A stretch of DNA of 64,000 bases from Lysinibacillus louembei (GTDB taxonomy: Bacteria > Bacillota > Bacilli > Bacillales_A > Planococcaceae): contig NZ_CP137624.1 in the NCBI RefSeq assembly GCF_033880585.1, positions 2,391,501-2,455,500 on the forward strand, in the 5' to 3' direction. A program made the translations under genes and the position numbers. Below are positions 47,685-56,634 of the stretch, in pieces. Under the pieces are notes generated by a model, which saw only the letters and a list, made by a program, of their open reading frames with translations, did no database searches and was not told the DNA's origin. Within the stretch, counting starts at the first letter, position 1. The number at the start of each line of letters is the position of its first letter.

Positions 47685-47761
47685 TATAGGTTCATATAGT
47701 TAATGAAATTTAGTGTGTACAAACACTAATACAGTCAACAAAAATGAGGGAGCGATTATTT

Positions 47762-48877
47762 ATGACAGCAACACGTGGTTTAGAAGGTATCGTAGCAGCG
47801 GAGTCTAAAATTAGTTCAATTATTGATGATACACTTACATATGTAGGGTACAATATTGATGATTTAGCAGACAATGCAAGCTTTGAAGAAGTAGTTTATT
47901 TATTATGGCATACTCGTTTACCAAAAGCGGACGAGCTTGCTGAATTAAAACAACAATTAGCTGATAACATGGCAGTACCACAAGCTATTCTTGATCAGTT
48001 TAAAACATACCCATTAAATACAGTACACCCAATGGCAGCTTTACGTACAGCTGTATCATTATTAGGTGTATTCGATGAAGAAGCAGATGTAATGGAGCCA
48101 GAAGCAAACTACCGTAAAGCAATTCGTCTACAAGCGAAAATTGCAACTGTAGTAACAGCATTCTCTCGTATTCGTAAAGGCTTAGAGCCAGTAGCACCAA
48201 AAGCTGGTCTTAGCTATGCAGCGAACTTCTTGTACATGTTAAAAGGTGAAGAGCCAGCAGAAATCGAAATCGAAGCATTTGACAAAGCGTTAGTATTACA
48301 TGCTGACCATGAATTAAATGCATCTACATTTACTGCACGTGTATGTGTAGCGACACTTTCTGATGTATATTCAGGTGTAACGGCTGCAATCGGCGCATTA
48401 AAAGGTCCTTTACATGGTGGCGCAAACGAGCAAGTAATGAAAATGTTATCTGAAATTGGTTCACTTGATAATGTTGAAGCATGGGTACAAAACAAATTAG
48501 ATAACAAAGAAAAAATCATGGGCTTCGGTCACCGCGTATACCGCAAAGGCGACCCACGTGCACCGCATTTACGCGTTATGTCTGAAAAATTAACAAAGCT
48601 AACAGGCAAACCAGAATTATACGACATGTCTGTTAAAATCCATGACATGATCGTAGAGCAAAAGAAATTACCAGCAAACGTAGATTTCTTCTCTGCATCA
48701 GTATATGATTCATTAGGTATTGAGCATGACTTATTCACACCAATCTTTGCTGTGTCACGTACATCTGGTTGGGTAGCACATATTTTAGAGCAATATGCAA
48801 ACAACCGTTTAATCCGTCCACGTGCAGAGTATGTTGGACCAGGCATGCAAAAATATGTTCCAATTGAAGAGCGTTAA
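47762..48877 (+). CDS. citZ: Citrate synthase
   Basis: The 371-residue type of citrate synthase condenses oxaloacetate and acetyl-CoA in the TCA cycle. The catalytic residues are the His in LHADHELNAST and in GFGHRVYRKGDP and the Asp in FFSASVYDSLGI. ATG 47762 follows GAGGGAG; the frame upstream to 47744 has no site. It is followed after 163 bases by icd and then mdh, the Bacillus order. Regulation by CcpA is suggested by the cre-like site. Confidence 0.97.
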   Translation: MTATRGLEGIVAAESKISSIIDDTLTYVGYNIDDLADNASFEEVVYLLWHTRLPKADELAELKQQLADNMAVPQAILDQFKTYPLNTVHPMAALRTAVSLLGVFDEEADVMEPEANYRKAIRLQAKIATVVTAFSRIRKGLEPVAPKAGLSYAANFLYMLKGEEPAEIEIEAFDKALVLHADHELNASTFTARVCVATLSDVYSGVTAAIGALKGPLHGGANEQVMKMLSEIGSLDNVEAWVQNKLDNKEKIMGFGHRVYRKGDPRAPHLRVMSEKLTKLTGKPELYDMSVKIHDMIVEQKKLPANVDFFSASVYDSLGIEHDLFTPIFAVSRTSGWVAHILEQYANNRLIRPRAEYVGPGMQKYVPIEER

Positions 48878-48984
48878 TTTTTCATAAATAAGTTAAAAAT
48901 GTGTGTTTCACACTCGTACAGGTTGCGACTTATCGCAATTTTACGACAGCAAATGCGCAATATTAAAAAATATGCTAAACTTAT

Positions 48985-49013
48985 CTAGGACTGGGGCGAG
49001 TGCACAGTCCTAG
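48985..49013 (+). promoter_or_regulatory. Hairpin in the icd leader
   Basis: CTAGGACTG and CAGTCCTAG are perfect partners 11 bases apart, 28 bases before the icd ATG. It could shape a leader RNA or mark processing between citZ and icd. Without a T-run it is not a terminator. Confidence 0.45.
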
Positions 49014-49040
49014 ATTGACGAATATAGGAGGCAACTATTC

Positions 49041-50306
49041 ATGACTAACGGTAAAATTGTAGTAGAAAACGGCGTGTTAAACGTACCAAACAACCCAGTG
49101 ATTCCTTTCATCGAGGGCGATGGTATCGGTCCAGATATTTGGGCAGCAGCTTCTCGCGTAATTGATGCAGCGGTAGAAAAAGCATACAATGGCGAAAAGA
49201 AAATCGAATGGCTAGAAGTTCTTGCAGGTGAAAAAGCATTCAACCAAACAGGTGAATGGTTACCACAAGAAACTTTAAATAAAATTGACGAGTATTTAAT
49301 CGCGATTAAAGGACCTTTAACTACACCAATCGGTGGCGGTATCCGTTCTTTAAACGTAGCATTACGTCAAGAATTAGACCTATATGTTTGCTTACGTCCA
49401 GTACGTCACTTTGACGGTGTGCCTTCACCAGTAAAACGTCCAGAAGATGTAGACATGGTTATTTTCCGTGAAAATACGGAAGATATTTATGCTGGTATCG
49501 AGTACCAAGCTGGTTCTGACGAGCAAAAGAAATTATTAAACTTCTTACAAACTGAATTAGGCGTTAACAAAATCCGCTTCCCAGAAACTTCTGGTTTAGG
49601 TATTAAGCCTGTTTCTCAAGAAGGTACAGAGCGTTTAGTGCGTGCTGCAATTGAGTATGCAATCAAACACGACAAACCAACTGTTACTTTAGTACACAAA
49701 GGTAACATCATGAAATTCACTGAGGGTGGCTTCAAAAACTGGGGTTACGAATTAGCTGAAAAAGAATTCGCTGATAAAGTATTCACTTGGAACCAATACG
49801 ATGCAATTAAAGCTGAGCAAGGCGAAGCTGCTGCAAACGAAGCACAAAAAGCTGCTGAAGCTGCTGGCAAAATCATCGTAAAAGATTCTATCGCTGATAT
49901 TTTCTTACAACAAATTTTAACTCGTCCAACTGAGTTCGATGTAGTTGCTACAATGAACTTAAACGGTGACTATATTTCTGATGCATTAGCTGCACAAGTT
50001 GGTGGTATCGGTATCGCACCAGGGGCAAACATTAACTACGTAACTGGTCACGCTATTTTCGAAGCTACTCATGGTACAGCTCCAAAATATGCTGGTCAAG
50101 ATAAAGTAAACCCATCTTCAGTTTTACTTTCTGGCGTATTAATGCTTGAGCACTTAGGTTGGCAAGAAGCTGCAGATTTAGTAACAAAATCTGTAGAAAA
50201 AACAATCTCTTCTAAAGTTGTAACTTACGACTTCGCACGTTTAATGGACGGCGCTACAGAAGTAAAATGCTCTGAATTCGCTAACGAATTAATTAAAAAC
50301 CTATAA
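49041..50306 (+). CDS. icd: NADP-dependent isocitrate dehydrogenase
   Basis: This 421-residue enzyme converts isocitrate to 2-oxoglutarate. N-terminal [12 protein letters not shown], substrate residues in [19 protein letters not shown] and [11 protein letters not shown], the metal Asp ([18 protein letters not shown]) and the NADP loop [11 protein letters not shown] are present. C-ending codons are more frequent than in neighbours, consistent with high expression. TAGGAGGCAA precedes the ATG. It has its own terminator. Confidence 0.98.
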   Translation: MTNGKIVVENGVLNVPNNPVIPFIEGDGIGPDIWAAASRVIDAAVEKAYNGEKKIEWLEVLAGEKAFNQTGEWLPQETLNKIDEYLIAIKGPLTTPIGGGIRSLNVALRQELDLYVCLRPVRHFDGVPSPVKRPEDVDMVIFRENTEDIYAGIEYQAGSDEQKKLLNFLQTELGVNKIRFPETSGLGIKPVSQEGTERLVRAAIEYAIKHDKPTVTLVHKGNIMKFTEGGFKNWGYELAEKEFADKVFTWNQYDAIKAEQGEAAANEAQKAAEAAGKIIVKDSIADIFLQQILTRPTEFDVVATMNLNGDYISDALAAQVGGIGIAPGANINYVTGHAIFEATHGTAPKYAGQDKVNPSSVLLSGVLMLEHLGWQEAADLVTKSVEKTISSKVVTYDFARLMDGATEVKCSEFANELIKNL

Positions 50307-50310
50307 AAGT

Positions 50311-50346
50311 GAAGGCTGTCGGAAAAATTTTTCCGACAGCTTTTTT
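50311..50346 (+). terminator. icd terminator
   Basis: GCTGTCGGAAAAA pairs perfectly with TTTTTCCGACAGC and ends in TTTTTT. Confidence 0.9.
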
Positions 50347-50397
50347 ATGTGAGAAGTATGCTTTTGAAAAAGAGATTTTGCTAGTTTAAAAATTATG

Positions 50398-50460
50398 ACT
50401 CGCACGATAGACAGGGAGTTTCGCACATTAAATGCTATATTTCGCACATTAATTGTCCAT
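50398..50460. repeat. 21-bp periodic TCGC array, locus 2
   Basis: TCGCAC starts at 50400, 50421 and 50442, exactly 21 bases apart. The last two units also share ATTAA after the core. The array lies 50 bases beyond the icd terminator and about 110 bases before mdh. Confidence 0.75.
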
Positions 50461-50569
50461 ATGCCCCTGCTAAATTTGCTGATTTTGCCACTTCTTTTAC
50501 TTATACAAGTGGTAGTTTTTTGTTAATATAGAACTAGTAAGACATTTCATCAATAGGAGTGGATTGATT

Positions 50570-51511
50570 ATGGCATTAGGACGTAAAAAAATCACGGTAA
50601 TTGGTAGCGGATTCACTGGCGCAACGGCAGCATTTTTAGCAGCGCAAAAGGAGCTTGGCGATGTTGTATTGTTAGATATTCCACAAGCTGAGAACCCAAC
50701 AAAAGGGAAGGCACTCGATATGTGGGAGGCAGCACCAATTCAAGGCTATGATGCATATGTAAAAGGAACGGCTGATTATGCTGATACAGCAGATTCAGAT
50801 ATCGTCATCGTAACAGCAGGCGTCGCACGCAAGCCAGGCATGAGCCGCGATGATTTAGTACAGACGAATGAAAAGGTCATGATTGCTGTATCTGAGCAAA
50901 TTGCGAAGTATTCACCAAATGCAACAGTGCTTGTATTAACAAACCCTGTTGATGCAATGACATATACGGTTTATAAAACAACAGGCTTCCCGAAAAATCG
51001 CGTTATCGGTCAATCAGGTGTTTTAGATACAGCCCGCTTCCGCGCATTTATCGCAGAGGAATTAAACATGTCTGTAAAAGATGTAACAGCATTAGTTTTA
51101 GGTGGTCATGGCGATACGATGGTACCATTAACACGCTATTCATTCGTAGGTGGTGTACCAATTGAATCATTGATCGCACCAGAACGCTTAGAGGAAATTG
51201 TCAACCGCACACGCAATGGTGGTGCAGAAATCGTTAACCTGCTTGGTAACGGCTCTGCCTACTACGCACCAGCAGCGGCAATGATTGAAATGGCTGAAGC
51301 GATTATTAAAGACCAAAAACGTGTACTGCCATCAATTGCTTACTTAGAAGGCGAATATGGCTATGAAAACCTTTGCTTAGGTGTACCAACATTATTAGGT
51401 GCAAACGGCATAGAAAAAATCTTTGAGCTAGAGTTAACAGAGCAAGAAAAATCAGCGCTCGACTATTCAGCAGAGGCTGTAAAATCGGTGATGGATGTTT
51501 TGAGTAAGTAA
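50570..51511 (+). CDS. mdh: Malate dehydrogenase
   Basis: The 313-residue NAD enzyme oxidises malate to oxaloacetate. NAD motif [13 protein letters not shown], substrate arginines in [12 protein letters not shown] and the catalytic His in [11 protein letters not shown] show a malate rather than lactate enzyme. ATG 50570 follows AGGAGTGG. The protein belongs to the LDH-like MDH group usual in Bacillus. In Bacillus phoP follows mdh; here a toxin-like pair and a MaoC gene stand in between. Confidence 0.97.
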   Translation: MALGRKKITVIGSGFTGATAAFLAAQKELGDVVLLDIPQAENPTKGKALDMWEAAPIQGYDAYVKGTADYADTADSDIVIVTAGVARKPGMSRDDLVQTNEKVMIAVSEQIAKYSPNATVLVLTNPVDAMTYTVYKTTGFPKNRVIGQSGVLDTARFRAFIAEELNMSVKDVTALVLGGHGDTMVPLTRYSFVGGVPIESLIAPERLEEIVNRTRNGGAEIVNLLGNGSAYYAPAAAMIEMAEAIIKDQKRVLPSIAYLEGEYGYENLCLGVPTLLGANGIEKIFELELTEQEKSALDYSAEAVKSVMDVLSK

Positions 51512-51522
51512 AATATTATGAT

Positions 51523-51576
51523 AAATAGGATTACCTAGAAAGAATGTTCTTTCAAGGTAGTCCTATTTATATTTTT
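51523..51576. terminator. Bidirectional hairpin between mdh and the immunity-like gene
   Basis: AAATAGGATTACCT pairs with AGGTAGTCCTATTT (one mismatch), and the inner arms GAAAGAA/TTCTTTC extend the stem. ATATTTTT follows on the plus strand. Confidence 0.75.
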
Positions 51577-51595
51577 GGTGTTTTCTATTAAAATT

Positions 51596-52039
51596 TTATT
51601 TTATAGTAACTACAGGCTGTATCTCACTTAGTACATCGATAAAAAAATCAGATGTAATAAAGAGGTGATGTTCCACATTAGGTTGTAAAGTAGCCCTAGC
51701 AGAAAAGTTATTATCATACCAAGCTAAAAAATCGGAGTTTTCTACTTTATAAAAAGTAGGGTTGTACATTGGGGGATTCTCCAATAACCCAATAAGCGAT
51801 TCAATATCTGGTCTTGCCATTTCTTCACAGGAACGAAAAGTAAGTATAGGATAAGGTCTTTCTTCAGGTTTTTTATAAGTAAATGTATATTCAAAGGATG
51901 TTTCATAGTCTTTAAATACTAAAATGAAATCTACCTCATATACCATTTTAACAAATAGCATTTCTCGCTCTAATCTACTAAATGGATTTTCTGTTAAGGG
52001 CTCCCATAACAACAATTTTTCTTTTGTCACAATATTCAT
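51596..52039 (-). CDS. Probable immunity protein for the upstream secreted toxin
   Basis: The product has 147 residues, is acidic, and has no signal peptide or membrane segment, so it should stay in the cell. ATG 52039 is chosen, though GTG 52030 has the better distance to GAAAGGTGAT. I do not recognise the family. It lies 13 bases after the toxin-like gene in the same direction, and both are opposite to the flanking genes. Toxin-then-immunity order with a small cytosolic second gene is usual in polymorphic toxin systems. The role is inferred from this context. Confidence 0.55.
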   Translation of the reverse strand: MNIVTKEKLLLWEPLTENPFSRLEREMLFVKMVYEVDFILVFKDYETSFEYTFTYKKPEERPYPILTFRSCEEMARPDIESLIGLLENPPMYNPTFYKVENSDFLAWYDNNFSARATLQPNVEHHLFITSDFFIDVLSEIQPVVTIK

Positions 52040-52052
52040 CACCTTTCAAGTT

Positions 52053-52547
52053 TCAGTCTCCCATAAATCTAACTTTGTCATTACCAAAAGTTAAAGTAGG
52101 TCTCTGATTACCAAGTGTTTCTGATGTACTTCTATATAGAGTTACATAACCGCCATCTGTTTGTTTTACATAAGTTATTTTATCTCCGTTGATATGTGTT
52201 ACGATTTCTCCATTTCCTCCTATTCTATTAAGTTCGGCTCTAGCAGTAGTATAATTTCCACTATTATGATAAATTCTTGTGCTGCCAGATTGATTTGAAA
52301 AGACTGAACGTCCTAGTAAACCACCCCAATCAACTTTTGCTTTGCTATAAGGCTTAGAAAATGGAGTAATTATTTGATTATTTATTTCTATATTTGTTGT
52401 TGAATTTTCAAAGTTATCATTGGTATAATTTGATGCATTCAAATCATTTACTTCTTCAGCAAAAGTAGAAATAGAAAACAATGTGCTACTTAAGAAAATA
52501 AGTGAAACTATTAGCAATACATTTCTAAAAAGTGATTTTTCTCCCAT
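52053..52547 (-). CDS. Secreted small protein with probable BECR-type RNase toxin domain
   Basis: The 164-residue protein has a clear signal peptide (residues 1-30, LLIVSLIFLSSTLFSISTFA, cleavage likely after A30). A Ser/Asn/Thr-rich spacer (31-70) leads to a C-terminal domain (73-164). There, ARAELNRIGG, THINGDKITYVKQTDGGYV, LYRSTSETLGNQRPTLTFGN and KVRF resemble the end part of barnase/EndoU/colicin-E5/RelE-like (BECR) nuclease toxins. Possible functional residues are H118, R139, T151, K158 and R160. Its RBS is AAGGAG. The family call is by pattern only and has to be tested; a non-toxic secreted role is possible. Confidence 0.55.
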   Translation of the reverse strand: MGEKSLFRNVLLIVSLIFLSSTLFSISTFAEEVNDLNASNYTNDNFENSTTNIEINNQIITPFSKPYSKAKVDWGGLLGRSVFSNQSGSTRIYHNSGNYTTARAELNRIGGNGEIVTHINGDKITYVKQTDGGYVTLYRSTSETLGNQRPTLTFGNDKVRFMGD

Positions 52548-52668
52548 AAAAACAACTCCTTAAAAAATTTGCTTAAATTGTAACCTGACTATTCTGAATT
52601 TGTCAATCTGTCATGATAGAGGTAAAGAGTGAATGAAATATTACTTTTACCATAGCCATTCCACAACA

Positions 52669-52697
52669 TTGTACTTTCCACAAAAAATTGATACTAT
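52669..52697 (+). promoter_or_regulatory. Probable promoter of the MaoC-phoPR unit
   Basis: TTGTAC (52669-52674) and TACTAT (52692-52697) are 17 bases apart, 34 bases before the TTG start of the next gene. Confidence 0.5.
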
Positions 52698-52730
52698 AAA
52701 AGTATCGCATAAAGAAGGAGTTGCTTCGTA

Positions 52731-53168
52731 TTGCTACAAAAGAGTAGAAAGCAAGGCAGGTTGATAACGACTTTAACAGTTGGTGAAAAGCTACATATTA
52801 CAGAAAAAATGGATGATAAAGATTTGTTAATTTATTTAGGCTTAACAAATGATAATAATCCATTATTTATTCAGCATGATTATGCAGCGATTACATCATT
52901 TAAGCAGCCGATAGTTCCACAAATTATGTTAAATGGTATTATTACTGCTGCTATTTCTAAGCATCTACCTGGTCCAGGCTCTTATATTTTAGAGCAAACG
53001 ATAAAATATGTAAGTCCGGCATATCATTATGAAACAGTGGATTTTGTATTGGAAATCGAGCATATTGATGAAATCAAGAATGAAGTGTTAATAGCAGTTA
53101 CAGCAATTAATAGCGATAAGCTACAACTGTTGGAAGGGAAGCTTAAAGTATCTCCTCCTCTTATATAA
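52731..53168 (+). CDS. MaoC-like hotdog dehydratase
   Basis: This is a 145-residue hotdog-fold protein of the R-hydratase/MaoC type. The catalytic hydratase motif is modified: TNDNNPLFIQHDYAAITSFK carries the D-x4-H pattern only partly (D..N-P-L-F). The start is TTG 52731 after AAGGAG, at a somewhat long distance. It precedes phoP by 45 bases and could be co-transcribed. The substrate, probably an acyl-CoA, is inferred. Confidence 0.8.
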   Translation: MLQKSRKQGRLITTLTVGEKLHITEKMDDKDLLIYLGLTNDNNPLFIQHDYAAITSFKQPIVPQIMLNGIITAAISKHLPGPGSYILEQTIKYVSPAYHYETVDFVLEIEHIDEIKNEVLIAVTAINSDKLQLLEGKLKVSPPLI

Positions 53169-53213
53169 TGGATTTGGGATGGGGGTTTCAAATCGATGAT
53201 GGAGGCAAGGGAA

Positions 53214-53924
53214 ATGACGAAAACCATTTTAGTTGTAGAGGATGAATTATCCATCGCAACATTATTACAATATAATTTAGAGCAGGCTGGCTTTCATGTG
53301 CTTTTGGCACATGATGGGAAAAAAGGGCTTGATTTAGCGGTTGAAAAGACGCCAGATTTAATGCTGTTAGATTTAATGCTGCCGACAATGGACGGGATGG
53401 AAGTGTGCAAGGAATTGCGTAGCTTAAGAATGAACATCCCGATTATTATGTTAACAGCACGCGATGATGAATTTGACAAGGTGCTAGGCTTAGAGCTTGG
53501 TGCGGATGATTATATGACAAAGCCCTTCAGTCCACGTGAAGTGATTGCACGTGTGAAGGCTGTGCTTCGCCGTTTCACACCATCTGCATCAGCAGAAGAG
53601 GTGAAGACAGGGGAGACGACATATGAATATGGTAGCTTAAAGGTATTCCCAGAGCGCTTCGAGGCATTCTTAAATGAAGAGGCATTGGAATTCACACCAA
53701 AGGAATTTGAACTGCTTGTTTATTTATTAGAAAATAAAAATCGCGTTTTAACGCGTGATCAGCTACTAAGCTCTGTATGGAATTATGATTTTGCTGGTGA
53801 TACGCGTATTGTCGATGTACATATTAGCCATTTACGCGATAAAATCGAGGAAAATAGCCGTAAACCATTATTTATTAAGACGATTCGCGGGCTAGGCTAT
53901 AAATTTGAGGAGCCAAGAAAATGA
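53214..53924 (+). CDS. phoP: Phosphate response regulator PhoP
   Basis: The 236-residue OmpR-type regulator has a receiver domain with D53 as phosphorylation site (DLMLLDLMLPTMDG) and a C-terminal winged helix (FTPKEFELLVYLLENKNRVL, RIVDVHISHLRDKI). It controls the phosphate-starvation regulon. ATG 53214 follows GGAGGCAAGGGA; six upstream codons in frame are rejected. It overlaps phoR by 4 bases. Naming rests on the mdh-phoP-phoR-polA order. Confidence 0.92.
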   Translation: MTKTILVVEDELSIATLLQYNLEQAGFHVLLAHDGKKGLDLAVEKTPDLMLLDLMLPTMDGMEVCKELRSLRMNIPIIMLTARDDEFDKVLGLELGADDYMTKPFSPREVIARVKAVLRRFTPSASAEEVKTGETTYEYGSLKVFPERFEAFLNEEALEFTPKEFELLVYLLENKNRVLTRDQLLSSVWNYDFAGDTRIVDVHISHLRDKIEENSRKPLFIKTIRGLGYKFEEPRK

Positions 53925-55468
53925 GTAAATCGATGAGCAGTCGACTCTTTCTTTCTTTTATTTTACTTGTTACAGCGATTTTTGTTGTTCTAGAGCTTGT
54001 AATAGGTCAGCTTTTTCCTTTTTATTTAAATGACTATGTGCAAGTTCAAACAGAAGTTGTGCAGCAAAATGTGACGGAGCTGATTGAGCAAGAAAAGATT
54101 GATTTAACCTCGGCTCAGCAAGAAAAATTGCTGCAAGCATATGACGGTGATGTAGATGAAGACTATTTTCACTATATTCGTGTACGCTTGATGCTTGTCC
54201 TTATATTTTTATTTGTAATAGCGGTTGCGATTATCGGCTTAGTATCGTATCGAATGGTCAACAACTTTGTAGAGCCGATTGAAGCTGTAACACGTACAGC
54301 GCAGGAATTAGCAGTTGGAAACTATTATGCACGTGCGTTTGCAAATGGGCCAAAGACGATTGTAGAGCTACGCAATTCAATCAATGTATTAGCCCGTAAT
54401 TTGCAGGATATTACAAAAATCCGTGAAATTGAAGAAGAACGTTTGAAAACATTGATTGAAAATATGGGCAGCGCCTTAATGATGATTGACCGAGAAGGCT
54501 ATATATCCATCGTTAATAAGCAATTTCTTCAACGCTTTGATTTAACATTTGAGCAAGTGCAGGGCAAAAACTTTTTAACGGTTGGTCTGCCCGAAAATTT
54601 AGAAGTATTTATTGATCATGTTTTTCTAACGGAACAGCCTTATCAAAAGCAGCTTAAAATGGAATTGCAGCAAGAAATCACACATAAGCTTGTGTATGGA
54701 GCGCCCGTTGTTGGGGAGCATGGGCGCTGGCTCGGTGTCGTCTTAGTTATGCATGATGTGACAGAGTTGATTCGTTTGGAGCAAATTCGCAAAGATTTCG
54801 TAGCGAATGTTTCACATGAATTGCGCACGCCAATCACTTCAATTAAAGGCTTTTCTGAAACATTATTAGACGGTGCATATAAAGATGAAAGCATGCTGCT
54901 ATCATTTTTAGAAATTATTTATAAAGAAAGCAATCGCCTTCAGGAATTAATTCACGATTTATTAGAGCTATCCAAAATTGAGCAGCACGGTTTTTCAGTA
55001 GCGATTGCTCCGACAAGCTTGCAGGAGGTCATTGCAAGGGTCGTAGATGTCACAAGCCCTCGACTTGATGAAAAAAATATGCAATTTGATATGCAAATAG
55101 ATCGAGATGTACGTGTACTAGGTGATGAAAACCGGTTAATTCAAATTTTTACGAACTTAATTTCTAATGCAGTTACGTATTCTCCAGATGGCACAACTGT
55201 TACAGTGACAATGAAGCAAGGTGCGGAATATGGTATTGTTGAAGTGGAAGATCAAGGTATCGGTATTGAAAAGCATGAAATCGCTCGTGTATTTGAGCGT
55301 TTTTATCGAATTGATCGCGCACGGAGCCGCAATTCGGGGGGGACAGGGCTAGGTCTTGCCATTGTAAAGCATTTAGTGGAAGCACATCACGGCAAAATCG
55401 TCGTCACAAGCGAGGTAGGGAAAGGAACAAAAATTCAAATCCATTTACCGCTTGCACCATCATCTTAA
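53921..55468 (+). CDS. phoR: Phosphate sensor histidine kinase PhoR, short-sensor form
   Basis: The 515-residue kinase has membrane helices at about residues 9-30 and 88-110, then HAMP, PAS (about 175-280), the phosphoacceptor H299 (ANVSHELRTPITSIKGF) and the HATPase domain (NLISNAVTYSPDG, DQGIGIEKHE, GGTGLGLAIVKHL). The part between the two helices is only about 60 residues, whereas B. subtilis PhoR has a much larger extracellular domain. Sensing through PAS or wall intermediates is therefore more likely than by an outside ligand. It is coupled to phoP by ATGA. Confidence 0.92.
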   Translation: MSKSMSSRLFLSFILLVTAIFVVLELVIGQLFPFYLNDYVQVQTEVVQQNVTELIEQEKIDLTSAQQEKLLQAYDGDVDEDYFHYIRVRLMLVLIFLFVIAVAIIGLVSYRMVNNFVEPIEAVTRTAQELAVGNYYARAFANGPKTIVELRNSINVLARNLQDITKIREIEEERLKTLIENMGSALMMIDREGYISIVNKQFLQRFDLTFEQVQGKNFLTVGLPENLEVFIDHVFLTEQPYQKQLKMELQQEITHKLVYGAPVVGEHGRWLGVVLVMHDVTELIRLEQIRKDFVANVSHELRTPITSIKGFSETLLDGAYKDESMLLSFLEIIYKESNRLQELIHDLLELSKIEQHGFSVAIAPTSLQEVIARVVDVTSPRLDEKNMQFDMQIDRDVRVLGDENRLIQIFTNLISNAVTYSPDGTTVTVTMKQGAEYGIVEVEDQGIGIEKHEIARVFERFYRIDRARSRNSGGTGLGLAIVKHLVEAHHGKIVVTSEVGKGTKIQIHLPLAPSS

Positions 55469-55558
55469 CAAAATCTTTACAATCGCTTTATAAAATCTTA
55501 AAAAAACATCTATATAATAAAGCGTAAGAAACCCCATTTCAAAACTATTATATACAGG

Positions 55559-55592
55559 AAGGCGTCCGGAAATTATCTGGGCGCTTTTTTTA
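55559..55592 (+). terminator. phoPR terminator
   Basis: GCGTCC pairs with GGGCGC (one wobble) in a compact stem followed by TTTTTTT. Confidence 0.75.
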
Positions 55593-55677
55593 TTATTTAA
55601 AAAATCAACATAATTCTGAAACCTTTTCGTAGGCTTCTTCGTAAAAAAGCTATAGCAAAATAAAGGGAGGCACATAA

Positions 55678-56634
55678 ATGAGTACAAAGCGTACATTACT
55701 AACAATTGCTTTAGGGCTTTTTGCAATATTCGCCATCATCGCTGCTTTTACAACATGGTATACAGTAGATGAGTCTGAGCAAGCGGTTGTTGTGACTTTT
55801 GGTAAGTCAGGAGAAACGATTACAGAGTCGGGGCTGCATTTTAAGCTACCATGGCCGATGCAAAAAGTAGAAGTTTTATCGAAGGAAACATTTAGTTTAG
55901 AATTTGGCTATAAAGAGCGTTCTCAAGGGGATATGGAGCTATATCCATCCGAAACAAAAATGATTACAGGGGATGAATTTTTCGTTTTAACAGATTTAGT
56001 TGTGCAATGGAAAATTACTGATCCAAAAAAGTATTTATTTAATTCAGAGGAGCCAAAGGAGCTATTACATAGTGCGACATCTAGCGCCATTCGTTCCATT
56101 ATCGGAAACTCTAAAATTGATGCTGCTTTAACGGATGGAAAATCAGAAATTGAATCGAAAACACGTGAGCTATTATCACAATTAATGGAAAAGTACGATG
56201 TTGGGATTAGTATATTAGGTGTTAAGCTGCAGGATGTGGAATTACCAAATGAAGAAGTGCGTGCAGCATTTACAGCAGTGACGGATGCACGCGAAACGAA
56301 ATCGACGAAAATTAACCAAGCAGATAAATATAGAAACCAACGTATTAGTGAAGTGCAAGGGGAAATCGCTGCTATTAAATCTAAGGCTGAGGGACAAAAG
56401 GTTGCACGTATTGAGCAGGCGGTAGGAGATGTCGCTGTATTTAAACAGCTTTACAATGAATATAAAGGGAATCAAGCGATTACACGTGAGCGACTTGTAT
56501 TAGAAACGTTAGAAACGGTATTGCCACAAGCGCAAATTTATATTATGAACGATGATGAAGGTAGTACGATGAAATATTTACCAATCCAGCCAGCTACACC
56601 AAAGCCGAAAGAGGAAGGGAGCGATAGTCAATGA
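55678..56634 (+). CDS. hflK: SPFH/Band 7 protein HflK
   Basis: The 318-residue protein has one N-terminal membrane helix (residues 6-28) and an SPFH domain (EQAVVVTFGKSGETITESGL to about 215) with a C-terminal helical part. HflK and HflC form a membrane cage around FtsH and limit its access. AAAGGGAGG precedes the ATG. It overlaps hflC by 4 bases. The hflKC pair is not at this place in B. subtilis. Confidence 0.92.
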   Translation: MSTKRTLLTIALGLFAIFAIIAAFTTWYTVDESEQAVVVTFGKSGETITESGLHFKLPWPMQKVEVLSKETFSLEFGYKERSQGDMELYPSETKMITGDEFFVLTDLVVQWKITDPKKYLFNSEEPKELLHSATSSAIRSIIGNSKIDAALTDGKSEIESKTRELLSQLMEKYDVGISILGVKLQDVELPNEEVRAAFTAVTDARETKSTKINQADKYRNQRISEVQGEIAAIKSKAEGQKVARIEQAVGDVAVFKQLYNEYKGNQAITRERLVLETLETVLPQAQIYIMNDDEGSTMKYLPIQPATPKPKEEGSDSQ

